A stretch of 64,000 nt of DNA from Deinococcales bacterium (GCA_025352125.1 JANXTZ010000028.1:1-64000); one strand, 5' to 3'; positions 1 to 8,909 are shown, counted from the stretch's first letter. Program-made: numbers and translations. The notes: generated by a model from the letters alone, not told the origin.

Positions 1-114
1 TTGTTTCTTGCAGGTTTTGCAACGGTAGCGTTGTCTGCCGTCTGGGGCGAAACCGAATTTGACGAGGGCATCGCTTTGGCAGAATGGGCAGGTTAGGGTA
101 ACTGTAATGGGCAT
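1..114 (-). mobile_element. IS transposase N-terminus (InsA-like zinc finger), cut by window edge
   Basis: The reverse strand from an ATG at 114 reads into a 38-residue fragment that begins MPITVTLTCPFC and continues to an RYRCKTC motif. Two CxxC pairs about 20 residues apart, with QRYRC before the second, are the hallmark of the InsA-type zinc-ribbon N-terminus of IS1-family and related transposases. The rest lies beyond the left edge, so the family and intactness cannot be decided. It marks an insertion sequence, or its relic, directly downstream of the eCIS effector/immunity genes. Confidence 0.7.
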
Positions 115-123
115 GAAATCATT

Positions 124-393
124 CTATATCAAACCACTACCAATAATTGAAAGTGGTTTAAATGAAACGTAAGAGACACAACCAATCTGATTGGGTGCTT
201 TCTCGAGAAGTTTATATTCGTCGTTTTGCGACTTAAAATACATCTTTCTTGCCGAAAATAAAAAGGGAGAATTTATTCTCGAGATTTTAAAATCAGAACT
301 ACTGATCCTTATGCGGTAACTATTCATAATTAGTGATGTTTGATTAAAAACAAAACTCAATAAGATAAAAATTAATGTAGAAATGGTTTTCAT
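124..393 (-). CDS. Small putative exported protein of unknown function
   Basis: This 89-residue product starts at the ATG at 393, only 4 nt after the LprI-like gene ends, so it is probably the last gene of the effector operon. Its N-terminus (Lys, then a run of Leu/Ile/Phe to about residue 17) looks like a signal peptide. The remainder is basic and Ser/Ile-rich with a single Cys, and I recognise no domain. The DNA is AT-rich like the neighbouring LprI-like gene. An accessory immunity protein is one possibility. The 3' end may instead have been created by the adjacent insertion sequence, so the reading frame may not be native. Confidence 0.4.
   Translation of the reverse strand: MKTISTLIFILLSFVFNQTSLIMNSYRIRISSSDFKISRINSPFLFSARKMYFKSQNDEYKLLEKAPNQIGCVSYVSFKPLSIIGSGLI
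131..159. repeat. 8-bp inverted repeat, hairpin or IS end
   Basis: AAACCACT at 131-138 is matched by AGTGGTTT at 152-159 around a 13-nt loop. It lies inside the 3' end of the 89-codon reading frame and just upstream of the transposase start. It could be a weak terminator of the effector operon or part of an IS terminal repeat. No T-tract follows in the operon direction. Confidence 0.4.
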
Positions 394-397
394 AGGA

Positions 398-808
398 TCA
401 ATAAATAGCCGGATTTTTTTTATAGTCTGTTAAGTCTTGAATACGTTTTTCAGTTTTATTAAAAAGGCAAGAAAATCTAATAATTTGCTCTTCCCTACCA
501 CCAAAAGCAAGGCTTTCTGCAAAATCACATGTTGCATCTCGCAATTTTAACCAAGAGCGCTGCTCAATAACAAATTTTTGAACTACTATTTCATATGATT
601 TTTTACTTTTTAACCTGCTTAGTATTTCATTATATACTTTATTTAAACTTTGATCACTTTTTTTGTATAAATTAACATAACAAGAACTTATATCTAACGT
701 CTTTGTAAATTTTTCACAATTATCAACGATAATTTGGCTTTTAGAAAAGCCAATCATAAAAATTAAAGCCATAACTAAGCTGGTTAAAAGAAGAGATAGA
801 AATTTCAC
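398..808 (-). CDS. LprI-like (DUF1311) exported protein, candidate lysozyme inhibitor/immunity
   Basis: This 136-residue protein starts at a GTG at 808. An N-terminal hydrophobic segment (about residues 3-22) looks like a signal peptide, so it should act outside the cytoplasmic membrane. The mature part shows the DUF1311/LprI pattern: Cys around residue 31, Cys about 12 residues later, a 'DQSLNKVYNEI' segment, then 'EQRSWLKLRDATC'. Mycobacterial LprI, a member of this family, inhibits lysozyme. The gene lies 14 bp behind the stop of an effector whose C-terminus is a GH24 lysozyme, so I infer that it protects the producer from that domain. It is much AT-richer (about 20-35% GC per line) than the structural eCIS genes. 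Immunity is inferred, while the family match is fairly clear. Confidence 0.72.
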   Translation of the reverse strand: MKFLSLLLTSLVMALIFMIGFSKSQIIVDNCEKFTKTLDISSCYVNLYKKSDQSLNKVYNEILSRLKSKKSYEIVVQKFVIEQRSWLKLRDATCDFAESLAFGGREEQIIRFSCLFNKTEKRIQDLTDYKKNPAIY

Positions 809-822
809 AGAAACCCCGCAAT

Positions 823-3800
823 CTATTTCTTACGCAAATATGGACGAGCAAAATTGGTAATTTCCTGTAGTCGTCTATTTTCAAGTCCCTTCACCCGATT
901 ACCTGCCGAATAAACCCAGCGATACATCTCAGATGGCATATCCAGATATCTACGTTCATTAATTGCTTGTAACAAACCTGAATCAGACCCAAAAGCAGCA
1001 GGGATATTAAAAGACATAATTGCTAAAGTATCAAACATTTCTTGAGTTAGCGGAGCAGTAACAGAATTATTGACAACATTTTCATATTTCGTTAGTTCTT
1101 TTCGGAGTAATTGATCTGCTTGATCTCGATCTAATATTCGAGGAAAACCCAAAGCATCATATTTTTTCCATTCAGTTGCTTCTATATTTTGATTTTTATT
1201 TGTGTCCAGTAAATGTCCGTAACCTATTGTCCAATATCCAGAAGAATCCTGATAAGGCTCCGCACCGTAACCTTCATACTTTTTTAACTCACTGATTCCA
1301 TTTTCGCTCATCTTCATGTCTTGTTTTTGATTATCTTCTGGTAGGTTAAAAACCCATACGATATCTCCTGCTGCTTGATGTTTCCTGAGTAAGGCTTTTT
1401 CTTCAGTGGTTAAGGAGAATCCTCCTGAGCCTTCAGGTAATAAAGGAACTAAATCCTTCATTTCCTCACTCGTGACGCTCTTCGTTCCGCTTTCAGTTTT
1501 TTGCGCCGTCACGCTAAACTCGAGCGTCTTATCCCCACCAATCCACTTCCCCTCGAGCTTGTCGCCTTTTTCCCCAAGGAATATACCGTTGAACGTCTCA
1601 CCGTTGCCCTCGAGCTTCACGGCTTTGCTGTCCGCATCCATTACACCGGTCAAGGCGATGGCTTTTTCAGCGCCCTGCTTGGTGTAATAATAGCTGCCGT
1701 TCAATTTTGTTTCATCACGCTCGAGGTGCATGTGAATACTGTACTTGCCATCCAATTCGCCATTAAATTCTCGAGTCCAGGTTGTGCCATTTGACGCGAC
1801 TGGTGTCATGGGTGATTTTGTTGCTTCGGGTATGGCGTTGATCGCTTTTAACTCGAGATTCTTTAAAGTTTGTTTTGGCAACACCACATTCCCGAACAAT
1901 AAGGTATTTGTTTCGGTGTACTTTCCGTGCCATTTGCTGCCATCAACGCCCTCGAGAAACAAATCATTGTCTGTACTCTCGAGAATCTTTCCAGTCACTT
2001 CAACCGTTACACTTTGATTGAATTGGTACGTCCCTTTTAAATTGCCGTCGGTTGCTCGGGTTAAGCGTAAGTTAACAGCGTTCTTTCCTGTGATTCCAGT
2101 GAAATCTCGAGTCCAGGTTGTGTCGCTGGTTTTTGCGGCTTCTTTGCGTTGAATACTTTCAGTGCTGGCTCTTTTAGGCTCGAGCATGGCGCGTTTCCCG
2201 CGTACTTTCGTGCCTGCCGCAAAGTTTCGTCCCTCGAGTTGCGCGGCGACTTCAAGGCTTTGGTCTGGGTCGATGCCAGCGCTTACCTTGCCTTCGCGTT
2301 GTTGAATCACGTGGGCAATTTCGTGCCCGATCAGTTCCTTATCGCTTGAGCTGGCATTTTCGCTCAAAATGATGTTCTCGCCTATGGCGGCGGCTTTTGC
2401 ATTTAAATCTTTGGCGATGTTGTGTGCGTTCGCATCCGTGTGAATGCGCACACTCTCGAGATTGACATTGAAATGCTCCTCGAGTTCCTTGCGAATTGTG
2501 CCCTCCAGGGTGTTGCCGCCTATTAAATTCTGGAAATTTGGTTTGCTCGAGACTGTGCCAATCGCGTCTCGTTGCACGGTTTCGTCTTCTGGAATGGGTT
2601 TGAAATTGATGGCGTCTTCAATCCACTTGCGTTGATGCTCGCTGTGAAGTTCCTGAAGCCTGGGTGAAATTGCGGCTTGGATTTGAGCCATGATTTTTGG
2701 GTCGTTCACCCCGTGACAGATGGTTTCAAAAGCTTGAACATCGTCGTCACTGACCCAGCCGTCAAGCAACCTGTTCAGATGCTCGAGCAATTGAGTGGCA
2801 CTAAAATTCCCGATGGTTTTTTTGTTGCTCTCGGCAAATTCTCTGGCTTTGGCGTCACCGCCCCAATTGCTGGCGGCATTCTCGAGTTCAAAACTGGTTT
2901 TGCCAATGCTGTGACGCAAGAATTCGCTGATGCGGGTGTTTTGAAAGGTGTCAGAGTTGAGCGTGGCTTTGGCTTGGAAGGTATCATCGCTGATGCCTGC
3001 AACTTTGTCAAATTTCTTGCCGTTCTCGAACAAGTCTTTGAAGGCAGGATTTTCTTGAACGGCGTTTGAGACTGGAAAGGCGCGGTGTTTGGAGACTTTT
3101 TCGCTGGCTTCTTTGACCGCCACGCCAGTTCCAGGTCCAACGATTGCGCCCGCAATCAGACCGATGCCGTAGTGTTTCATGCTGGCACCGCTCGAGGGAT
3201 TCATCTCAAATTTGATCAGTTCGCCTGGGGTCAGTGCTTCGCCCACGCCGCTGACCACATCGCCCGCCACTTGGTAATGGGTGGACAAAACCTGTTGATT
3301 TGAATTGGCTTTGTTGTGCTTTTTCAGACTCGCAACATGTTTGGCGTCAATGCCCGGGCTTTGAAAGGTGATGATTCGCTCGGTCAGGTCGGCAAATTCG
3401 CTGCCAGCCAGTTGCGCCAGCGCCCCGCCGAGGCTGTGACCCGTCAACCAGACCTTGCCATGCTTGGACAGTTTTTGCAACTCGAGTTCGATGCGGCGGC
3501 GGTTGGCGTTGAATTGTTGCAAGCCGACGCTCTCAGGCTCGAGGTCCGCCACCAAGTCTTTGAGTTTGGTAAATTCTGTGCCGCGAAACGCCAGAATTGG
3601 GTGTGGATATGCGGGGTTGCTGGGAATAAATGAACGCATTTCAAAACCAAACGGTCCATTGATTAAACCACCGTCGCTGTAACCAAATTTTGCCAGCAGC
3701 GCTTGCTGTTCAGCACTCAGCTTGTCTTCATAACCCATGTCGTGCGCAATTTGCTCGAGCAGCACCTCGTATTGTGCGGTGCTTGGATTCTCGAGTTTGC

Positions 3801-3915
3801 CTGGTTCGTTTGGCTTTTGCGGCTGGGGCGTTGGTTGCCCAGTTTGCGGGGCGGCATTTTTTTTGTCAGGCTCGAGTGCCGGATTGTAGGTTTGTTGGAC
3901 GGGTTCGCGCATCAT
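823..3915 (-). CDS. eCIS effector: lipase-like, DUF4157 and GH24 lysozyme domains
   Basis: The ATG at 3915 is chosen because a GAGGTG Shine-Dalgarno precedes it; a GTG three codons upstream is also possible. After a Pro/Gln-rich start comes a class-3 lipase-like alpha/beta hydrolase with nucleophile motif GHSLGG near residue 160. A DUF4157 (eCIS core) domain has the zinc-protease-like HEIAH near residue 530. Two related beta-rich modules of about 90 residues, each opening with TTWTR, follow at about 615-710 and 735-830. The C-terminus (about 870-1030) is a T4-lysozyme-type GH24 domain with the catalytic Glu/Asp/Thr pattern (YEGYG, QDSSGYWT, IGYGH). DUF4157 is associated with cargo of contractile injection systems. 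The protein should therefore attack lipids and peptidoglycan of target cells. DNA of the lysozyme end is AT-rich, suggesting a swapped tip. The LprI-like gene follows directly. Confidence 0.85.
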   Translation of the reverse strand: MMREPVQQTYNPALEPDKKNAAPQTGQPTPQPQKPNEPGKLENPSTAQYEVLLEQIAHDMGYEDKLSAEQQALLAKFGYSDGGLINGPFGFEMRSFIPSNPAYPHPILAFRGTEFTKLKDLVADLEPESVGLQQFNANRRRIELELQKLSKHGKVWLTGHSLGGALAQLAGSEFADLTERIITFQSPGIDAKHVASLKKHNKANSNQQVLSTHYQVAGDVVSGVGEALTPGELIKFEMNPSSGASMKHYGIGLIAGAIVGPGTGVAVKEASEKVSKHRAFPVSNAVQENPAFKDLFENGKKFDKVAGISDDTFQAKATLNSDTFQNTRISEFLRHSIGKTSFELENAASNWGGDAKAREFAESNKKTIGNFSATQLLEHLNRLLDGWVSDDDVQAFETICHGVNDPKIMAQIQAAISPRLQELHSEHQRKWIEDAINFKPIPEDETVQRDAIGTVSSKPNFQNLIGGNTLEGTIRKELEEHFNVNLESVRIHTDANAHNIAKDLNAKAAAIGENIILSENASSSDKELIGHEIAHVIQQREGKVSAGIDPDQSLEVAAQLEGRNFAAGTKVRGKRAMLEPKRASTESIQRKEAAKTSDTTWTRDFTGITGKNAVNLRLTRATDGNLKGTYQFNQSVTVEVTGKILESTDNDLFLEGVDGSKWHGKYTETNTLLFGNVVLPKQTLKNLELKAINAIPEATKSPMTPVASNGTTWTREFNGELDGKYSIHMHLERDETKLNGSYYYTKQGAEKAIALTGVMDADSKAVKLEGNGETFNGIFLGEKGDKLEGKWIGGDKTLEFSVTAQKTESGTKSVTSEEMKDLVPLLPEGSGGFSLTTEEKALLRKHQAAGDIVWVFNLPEDNQKQDMKMSENGISELKKYEGYGAEPYQDSSGYWTIGYGHLLDTNKNQNIEATEWKKYDALGFPRILDRDQADQLLRKELTKYENVVNNSVTAPLTQEMFDTLAIMSFNIPAAFGSDSGLLQAINERRYLDMPSEMYRWVYSAGNRVKGLENRRLQEITNFARPYLRKK

Positions 3916-3957
3916 GGATTTCACCTCGAGCGTTATCAGGGTTTAGATTTTTGGGGT

Positions 3958-6900
3958 TTACATGCGGTGGCGTTCGTTCGCCAGGCGGCGCTTCAAGATC
4001 GTGTAGACCTGCCGCGCCATCGCGTCCAAGTCTGGGGCGGCACGGTTTGCAATGGGTTCTGGTTTGGGCGTGGGGCTGGCAGGCAGTGGTCCGGCGGCTG
4101 GTGGCGGCGTTGGCACGTCTCGATCTTGCGAGGCGGCTTGAGCGCCAATCGAGGCTGCCATCTGGTTTGTGGGGGCTGGCGGCACGAACGGGCTTTCACT
4201 TGTCGCACTTCTGGCAGCGTTGCTGGCTCGAGGTGCGGGTCTTGAGGTTGCCTGCGGTGGCTGTCGGTCTTCAATAAACCATGTCGGCAAATCGGCTGGC
4301 GCTGGCAAACCACCGGCACTGGAGCGATTTGTTTGTGTGTTGCTCAAAGTTGTTTGGCTGCGAGGACTTTGTGTTGGCGTATTTTGAGGTGGCGTGTTTT
4401 GATTAAAATTGTTCCAGCCTTGACGCGCAAAGGCTTCAACCCCGAGTGCCAAACCCTCTTCGTTGCCCGATTGGGCGTTGGCTGCCAAATTGTTGTTGCC
4501 TCGAGCCACCGGCGGCACAAATCGCGCCTGGCGATTGCGGGCGACGTGCGTCAGTTCGTGGGCGATCAAACCGAGCGTCTCTGCACTTTCCAGCGCCTGT
4601 TCACTCGAGAGTAAAACCGTCTCGCCCAAAGTCAATGCGTCAGCTCGAGCGGCTTTGGTCAGGCGCTCGGTTTGTGGATCGCGGTAAATTTTGACATCGT
4701 TTGGGTCGATGCCAACGATGGGTTTCAGAAAACGTGTCGCATTTTGACTCAGTTGCACGCGTTCGCTTGCGCCAAGTTGCAGGCGTTCGTTGCCAGTGTA
4801 TGAAACGTTGGCTGGTTGGTTGTTCGAGTTTAAAGCGTTGCGATTTGCCAAGTTTGGCAGGTTGGGCAGTAAGGTTTGCCCCGAGCTTGGCAGTGATGCT
4901 TCAAGGCTCGAGGTTGAATTTTCAAAGTCTATTTTGGAATTCTGAACACGTTCTTCAGGCTCGAGGCTGGCGTTTGCCTTGAGCCTGTTTTTCACCACGC
5001 GTTGAAACAATTCGTCGGCGGTTTCGGTGATTTCCATCGCATCAAAAAGCTTTTGGGCTTCGGTTTTTGGCTGCTCAACTTTTGGTTTTGGTGCCAAAAC
5101 ACGGCGGTTTGGTGGGTTAAAAACATGAATTTTATTGCCGTTGGCATCGACGGCATTTTGCCTCGCTGGTGCGCCAACAACACTTGGACTTTGCGAAACC
5201 TGAGCACTTTGATTCGGGGCAAAATGGCTTGATGCAGTCTCGCCGTTTTGGGCATCGTTCAAATTTAAACCTGACGTGTTGACGCTTTGGATCGCAACCT
5301 CACCCAGGGCTTGCTCAACTCGAGCGTCCGTATTGTTTTGTCTTGAAGCTGCGGTGATCAAACTTGGATTGTTCAATTCAACATTTTGTTCAGCAGGTTG
5401 CGGTGTTTCTTGGGTCGGATTGTGGGTCGCCCGTGTATCTCGCTGCGCCTGGGTATTTTCTTGATCGGCGTTTTGCACCTGACCTGCGCTTGGCAGTGGA
5501 GGCAAGCCCTGGGCTTTGCGAATAACGTTGATAATGTCTTGTTGCGACATTCCAGGCGTATCGGCGAACAGCTTTTCCGCCTCGTTTGGTTCGTGCTTTG
5601 GTTTGGGCGGCGGCGTCGGTGCGGTGCGTTGAATTCGTCTTTGTGGGTTGTAAACACTGACCCCTGGTATGTTAATCAAAAAACTGGCGGGTACATCTTG
5701 GCTGGGCGTCGTGACCGCCTGACTCGAGTTTAATGTTGTAATTTGGCTCGGATTTTCTGCCAAGTTTGAGTTTTGAACGTCGCTCGAGTTTGCGTTTGAT
5801 TGAATTTCAGCGGCATCCTCAACCCAGGATCGATTCAAACCTGAAGTTTGTGTCTCGCTCGAGTTTGGCGTTTGAATTTCGCTCGCAGGTTGATTCAAAT
5901 TCTCGATAAGAGTTAAGTTCGGATTTGGCAACCGAGACCCATTCAGGTTTTTGGACTGAAACTCGCTCGAGTTTATGGATTGAAATTCTATTGGGTTCTC
6001 GGAGTGAATTTCGTTCGAGTTTGCAGGTTCAAGTTCGCTCGAGTTTGCAGGTTTTAGTTGGCTCGAGTTTGCAGGTTTAAGTTCGCTCAAAATTAAGGCT
6101 TGAGGTTCGCTGCTCGAATGAAGCGCTTGAGGTGTTCTCGAGTCAATCCCCGGACTCTTGCTCAGCAACTCTGGCACACGCGCCGTCACGATTGCTTTTT
6201 CGGGTTCGACGTTGTTTGCAAATGGCTCACTCGAATTGCTTGCAACCGCCACAGTCAAATCGTGTGTCAAGGTCTGGCTCGAGCCACTGGTTTGCAGATT
6301 CTGAATTTGTGGATTCTGATTTTGAAATCCAGCTTGTCTAGTGGTTTCGATGCTTGGCATGACCTCGGTTTGAGGCTGTGTCTCGAGCGGAAGCGTTAAA
6401 TCTGGCATTGCCGCCTGTTGTGGTTCACTCGAGCGGTTTGTTGGTGCTTCATTGACTTCGGGTTCGAGTGTTGGATCGCGCTCGAGTTCTTCTTTGGCTG
6501 CCAGCGCACGTTTGGCGCGTTCAGCTCGCATGGTCACTGCACGTTGATAGGCGACTCGTTCACGCGCCTCTTCGCTTAAGGGTGCTTGAACTGTTGGCGG
6601 TGCAGCCAAACCATTTTGTTGGCTCGAGCTTTGCACATTCCCTCGGGTGTCTTCACTTGGTCTTTGATTGTTGGGTCTCTCGAGGTTTGAAGTGTCGCGT
6701 TCTGATTCTGGTTGGCTTGAATTGACTTGTGGTAGTTCTGTTTGGGTGGTTGCAACCAAAGGTTCTTCGGTTTGATCGGTTTGTGTCAAACGGGTTTGCG
6801 GTGTTGCCGTTTGGTTTTGTTGAAGATCAGATACGTTGATTTGTTCTTCAACACCAGATTGTTCGGACGCCAATGAATCCAATTGAACTTGAGTAACCTC

Positions 6901-8286
6901 AATGTCAGCATTTTGTGTTTTGGTATTTTCAGTTTGAACGACTTCAATGTCAGCTTCTCGAGTGACTGCAAATTCAGTTGGCAGTCCAGGATTTGCTCGT
7001 GTGAGAGTCTCGAGTGTGCTTTGAATTGTCTTCGGGTTTTGAGGGCTGGGTTCAACTTGTGGATTGGAGTTTGGAGTTGTTTTCGACTCAAGTGCGTTTT
7101 GATTTTCGGCTTTACGTTGCGCCTGTGTCAGGTTTGGTTCAAGTGGTTGTTGAGATGAAGGTTGTACTCTCAACACTGCCTCCGACGGCGCAATGCTCGA
7201 GGTTTTTGACGGCGACACATCGGAGGTTTTTGCAACTCGAGGATTTTGTGGTGCTGGCTGTGATCCAATCATTGTTTCACCGTGTTGGGTTTGAGGATTG
7301 AATTGACGCAATGCCTCAAGCGTGGATTCCAAACGGCTTGGGCTGCGCACAGCTTGAGCAATTTCAATTGGCGCTGCTGATTCGACTTGTGATTTATCCA
7401 AGACAGTCACGGTTTGCGTGATTTCAGGCGAAATTAAATCTGGCGTTTCCAAAAAAGTTGAGGCTGCCGAACCTGAAATTTCTTCGGCGATTGATGTTGT
7501 CTCTTGGTTTTGATTTGGCTCAGAAAATGAAATGTCTTGCTTGAGGTTGAGGTTTAAAGGTGGTATTGCGAATTCGGTTGGTGGTAATAACTGAGCACTC
7601 GAGTTTTCTAGTTTTGAATTTGCACTCAACATTGCGGTTTCTCGAGTTTGCGGTGTCCCTGAAGGTGGTTGTTGATTGGCAGCTTGATTGTTTTGAATTG
7701 CTGGGGGTTGAACGCCGTAAGCTTGCTGCACGCTTGACGGATTGCTTGATCGGTCATTCGCAATTTCGCTTTGTTGTCCAGCTCGAGGCAAGTTTGTGGG
7801 TTGGGTCGCTGCGTTTTGGTTTGGCGTCTCAGAAACGAGATTCTCACTCGAGGTTCTGGGTTCGACAATTTCGTTGCCCTCAAACCCAAGAGACCGTTCG
7901 GTTTCCAGCGCTGATGAAGGCTCGGGTATCAAATTTTGCTCGAGCGCTTGTGCAAAGGTCTGTTCATCAAATTGCGTTGAATCGTTTGCCAAGCCCTGAT
8001 CCGAAAGTCCAGCTTCAACCTCGAGCAGAGTGTTCTCAGTGAACGTGTTGATCTCAACTTGGGATTTGCGTTCAAAAACAGTATTTTCCAAGCCCGAAAC
8101 GTTTTGCCCTAAATGTTCGGCAAGGACTGGAACAAAGCGTGGTGGCTCGAGGCGCGTATCCAAAGGCGCGGGATTGTTGGCTGGGCTTAGGGTTGCTTGC
8201 AGGTTTTGACCGTTGGCGGCTGCCAGACGCGGAAACGCACGGTGGCGTTGCACCCGTTCCAGCAGCAACTGCACGCCCTGTTTCAC
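3958..8286 (-). CDS. Large disordered eCIS core-domain (DUF4157) protein
   Basis: This protein of 1442 residues starts at a GTG whose GTGA overlaps the stop of the tube gene, so translation is coupled. About the first 1,150 residues are low-complexity (Asn, Gln, Ser, Pro, Glu, Thr), with short repeats and no recognisable fold. A DUF4157-like domain follows, with HELTH at about residues 1243-1247. The extreme C-terminus (VYTILKRRLANERHRM) resembles the VYRLMLEDL tail of the small protein encoded upstream, possibly a shared docking motif. DUF4157 proteins directly after the tube gene are common in eCIS loci. A metallopeptidase, a cargo scaffold or a length-determining role are all possible, and a tape-measure role is not excluded. 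The repeats and the motif are visible; the role is inferred. Confidence 0.75.
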   Translation of the reverse strand: MKQGVQLLLERVQRHRAFPRLAAANGQNLQATLSPANNPAPLDTRLEPPRFVPVLAEHLGQNVSGLENTVFERKSQVEINTFTENTLLEVEAGLSDQGLANDSTQFDEQTFAQALEQNLIPEPSSALETERSLGFEGNEIVEPRTSSENLVSETPNQNAATQPTNLPRAGQQSEIANDRSSNPSSVQQAYGVQPPAIQNNQAANQQPPSGTPQTRETAMLSANSKLENSSAQLLPPTEFAIPPLNLNLKQDISFSEPNQNQETTSIAEEISGSAASTFLETPDLISPEITQTVTVLDKSQVESAAPIEIAQAVRSPSRLESTLEALRQFNPQTQHGETMIGSQPAPQNPRVAKTSDVSPSKTSSIAPSEAVLRVQPSSQQPLEPNLTQAQRKAENQNALESKTTPNSNPQVEPSPQNPKTIQSTLETLTRANPGLPTEFAVTREADIEVVQTENTKTQNADIEVTQVQLDSLASEQSGVEEQINVSDLQQNQTATPQTRLTQTDQTEEPLVATTQTELPQVNSSQPESERDTSNLERPNNQRPSEDTRGNVQSSSQQNGLAAPPTVQAPLSEEARERVAYQRAVTMRAERAKRALAAKEELERDPTLEPEVNEAPTNRSSEPQQAAMPDLTLPLETQPQTEVMPSIETTRQAGFQNQNPQIQNLQTSGSSQTLTHDLTVAVASNSSEPFANNVEPEKAIVTARVPELLSKSPGIDSRTPQALHSSSEPQALILSELKPANSSQLKPANSSELEPANSNEIHSENPIEFQSINSSEFQSKNLNGSRLPNPNLTLIENLNQPASEIQTPNSSETQTSGLNRSWVEDAAEIQSNANSSDVQNSNLAENPSQITTLNSSQAVTTPSQDVPASFLINIPGVSVYNPQRRIQRTAPTPPPKPKHEPNEAEKLFADTPGMSQQDIINVIRKAQGLPPLPSAGQVQNADQENTQAQRDTRATHNPTQETPQPAEQNVELNNPSLITAASRQNNTDARVEQALGEVAIQSVNTSGLNLNDAQNGETASSHFAPNQSAQVSQSPSVVGAPARQNAVDANGNKIHVFNPPNRRVLAPKPKVEQPKTEAQKLFDAMEITETADELFQRVVKNRLKANASLEPEERVQNSKIDFENSTSSLEASLPSSGQTLLPNLPNLANRNALNSNNQPANVSYTGNERLQLGASERVQLSQNATRFLKPIVGIDPNDVKIYRDPQTERLTKAARADALTLGETVLLSSEQALESAETLGLIAHELTHVARNRQARFVPPVARGNNNLAANAQSGNEEGLALGVEAFARQGWNNFNQNTPPQNTPTQSPRSQTTLSNTQTNRSSAGGLPAPADLPTWFIEDRQPPQATSRPAPRASNAARSATSESPFVPPAPTNQMAASIGAQAASQDRDVPTPPPAAGPLPASPTPKPEPIANRAAPDLDAMARQVYTILKRRLANERHRM
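6014..6085 (-). repeat. 24-bp tandem repeats within the disordered eCIS protein gene
   Basis: Three consecutive 24-bp units start at 6014, 6038 and 6062. Each opens with CTCGAG (TTCGAG in the first) followed by TTTGCAGGTT. They encode eight-residue units of the type Ser-Ser-x-Leu/Glu-x-Pro-Ala-Asn. Looser copies extend to about 5,720-6,130. The DNA repeat carries the genome-wide palindrome at a fixed phase. Copy number is likely to vary between strains by slippage. Confidence 0.8.
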
Positions 8287-8747
8287 GCCCGTCCCAGACC
8301 CGCGTGTGCCAACTCGAGCGATTCGACGGCAACGACGTTATCGCCCGCCACGAAGTTCGGACCTGACCATTTGCATGGCCACGCCTGATTGACTTTCCAT
8401 TTGATGATTGGGTCTTTGATCTCGAGTTCGTGCATGGAAATGATCACGTCGTGGCATTCGATGTTGCCAGCAAGAATTTTTTCGTACCATTCCATAAATT
8501 CTTGGGTCGGCGCGATGCCTCGTTTTAAAATAATGTTGCCCGATTTGGTGGGTCCCGGCAGGCGATGAATGTAATCGTTGACGCCGCCCTCGCGGTATTC
8601 AAAGACCTCGGTTTCGATTTGCAAACCGCTGACTTCTTTGAAGGCTATCGTGAAATTGGCGATTTGCACGTAAAAGAAACTGTTGGAGATGGCACGCACA
8701 TTGTCCATGCCAGGATTGTTTGGACTGACATCAGCCGATCTTGCCAT
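8283..8747 (-). CDS. eCIS inner tube protein 2 (gp19/Hcp-like)
   Basis: This 154-residue protein belongs to the T4 gp19-like tail tube family, seen in the early 'FYVQIANFTIAFKEVSGL' beta segment and the later 'GNIILKRG' and 'FMEWYE' elements. Such proteins stack as hexameric rings inside the sheath, and eCIS loci usually carry more than one paralog. The length is typical. It lies 3 bp after the small protein gene and overlaps the GTG start of the 1442-aa gene, so it is part of one transcription unit running from the sheath. It may be the tube-initiating variant that contacts the baseplate, since it differs strongly from the other tube protein encoded at 9519-9986. Confidence 0.88.
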   Translation of the reverse strand: MARSADVSPNNPGMDNVRAISNSFFYVQIANFTIAFKEVSGLQIETEVFEYREGGVNDYIHRLPGPTKSGNIILKRGIAPTQEFMEWYEKILAGNIECHDVIISMHELEIKDPIIKWKVNQAWPCKWSGPNFVAGDNVVAVESLELAHAGLGRA

Positions 8748-8750
8748 AAT

Positions 8751-8909
8751 TCACCGCCTTAAAGGGGTGGAGCGCGTGTCGCCGCGCAACTTGGAAAGTT
8801 TTAAATCCTCGAGCATCAGGCGGTAGACTTTTTCCGCCAGTTTTTCGATCAGTTCTTGGTCGGTTTGATTTGAGGATTTTGATCCTGAATCTCGAGCTTG
8901 GTTTGGCAT
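8751..8909 (-). CDS. Small eCIS protein with helical C-terminus
   Basis: A 52-residue product is obtained from the ATG at 8909, chosen because GGGAG lies 5 nt upstream; a longer frame starts further up without such support. The first half is polar. The second half (LIEKLAEKVYRLMLEDLKLSKLRGD) is an amphipathic helix resembling the extreme C-terminus of the 1442-residue DUF4157 protein encoded two genes on. Short proteins of this kind (DUF5908-like) sit next to tube genes in many eCIS clusters. The family assignment is tentative. The position between two structural genes with 3-bp spacing supports it being real. Confidence 0.6.
   Translation of the reverse strand: MPNQARDSGSKSSNQTDQELIEKLAEKVYRLMLEDLKLSKLRGDTRSTPLRR

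Noticed and set aside
3690..4277. Long plus-strand frames opposite the eCIS effector genes
   Set aside because: They are Arg/Ala-rich antisense shadows crossing two genuine genes and the gap between them.
6014..6085. Possible CRISPR-like array
   Set aside because: The 24-bp units are contiguous, in frame and without unique spacers; they are coding repeats of a disordered protein.
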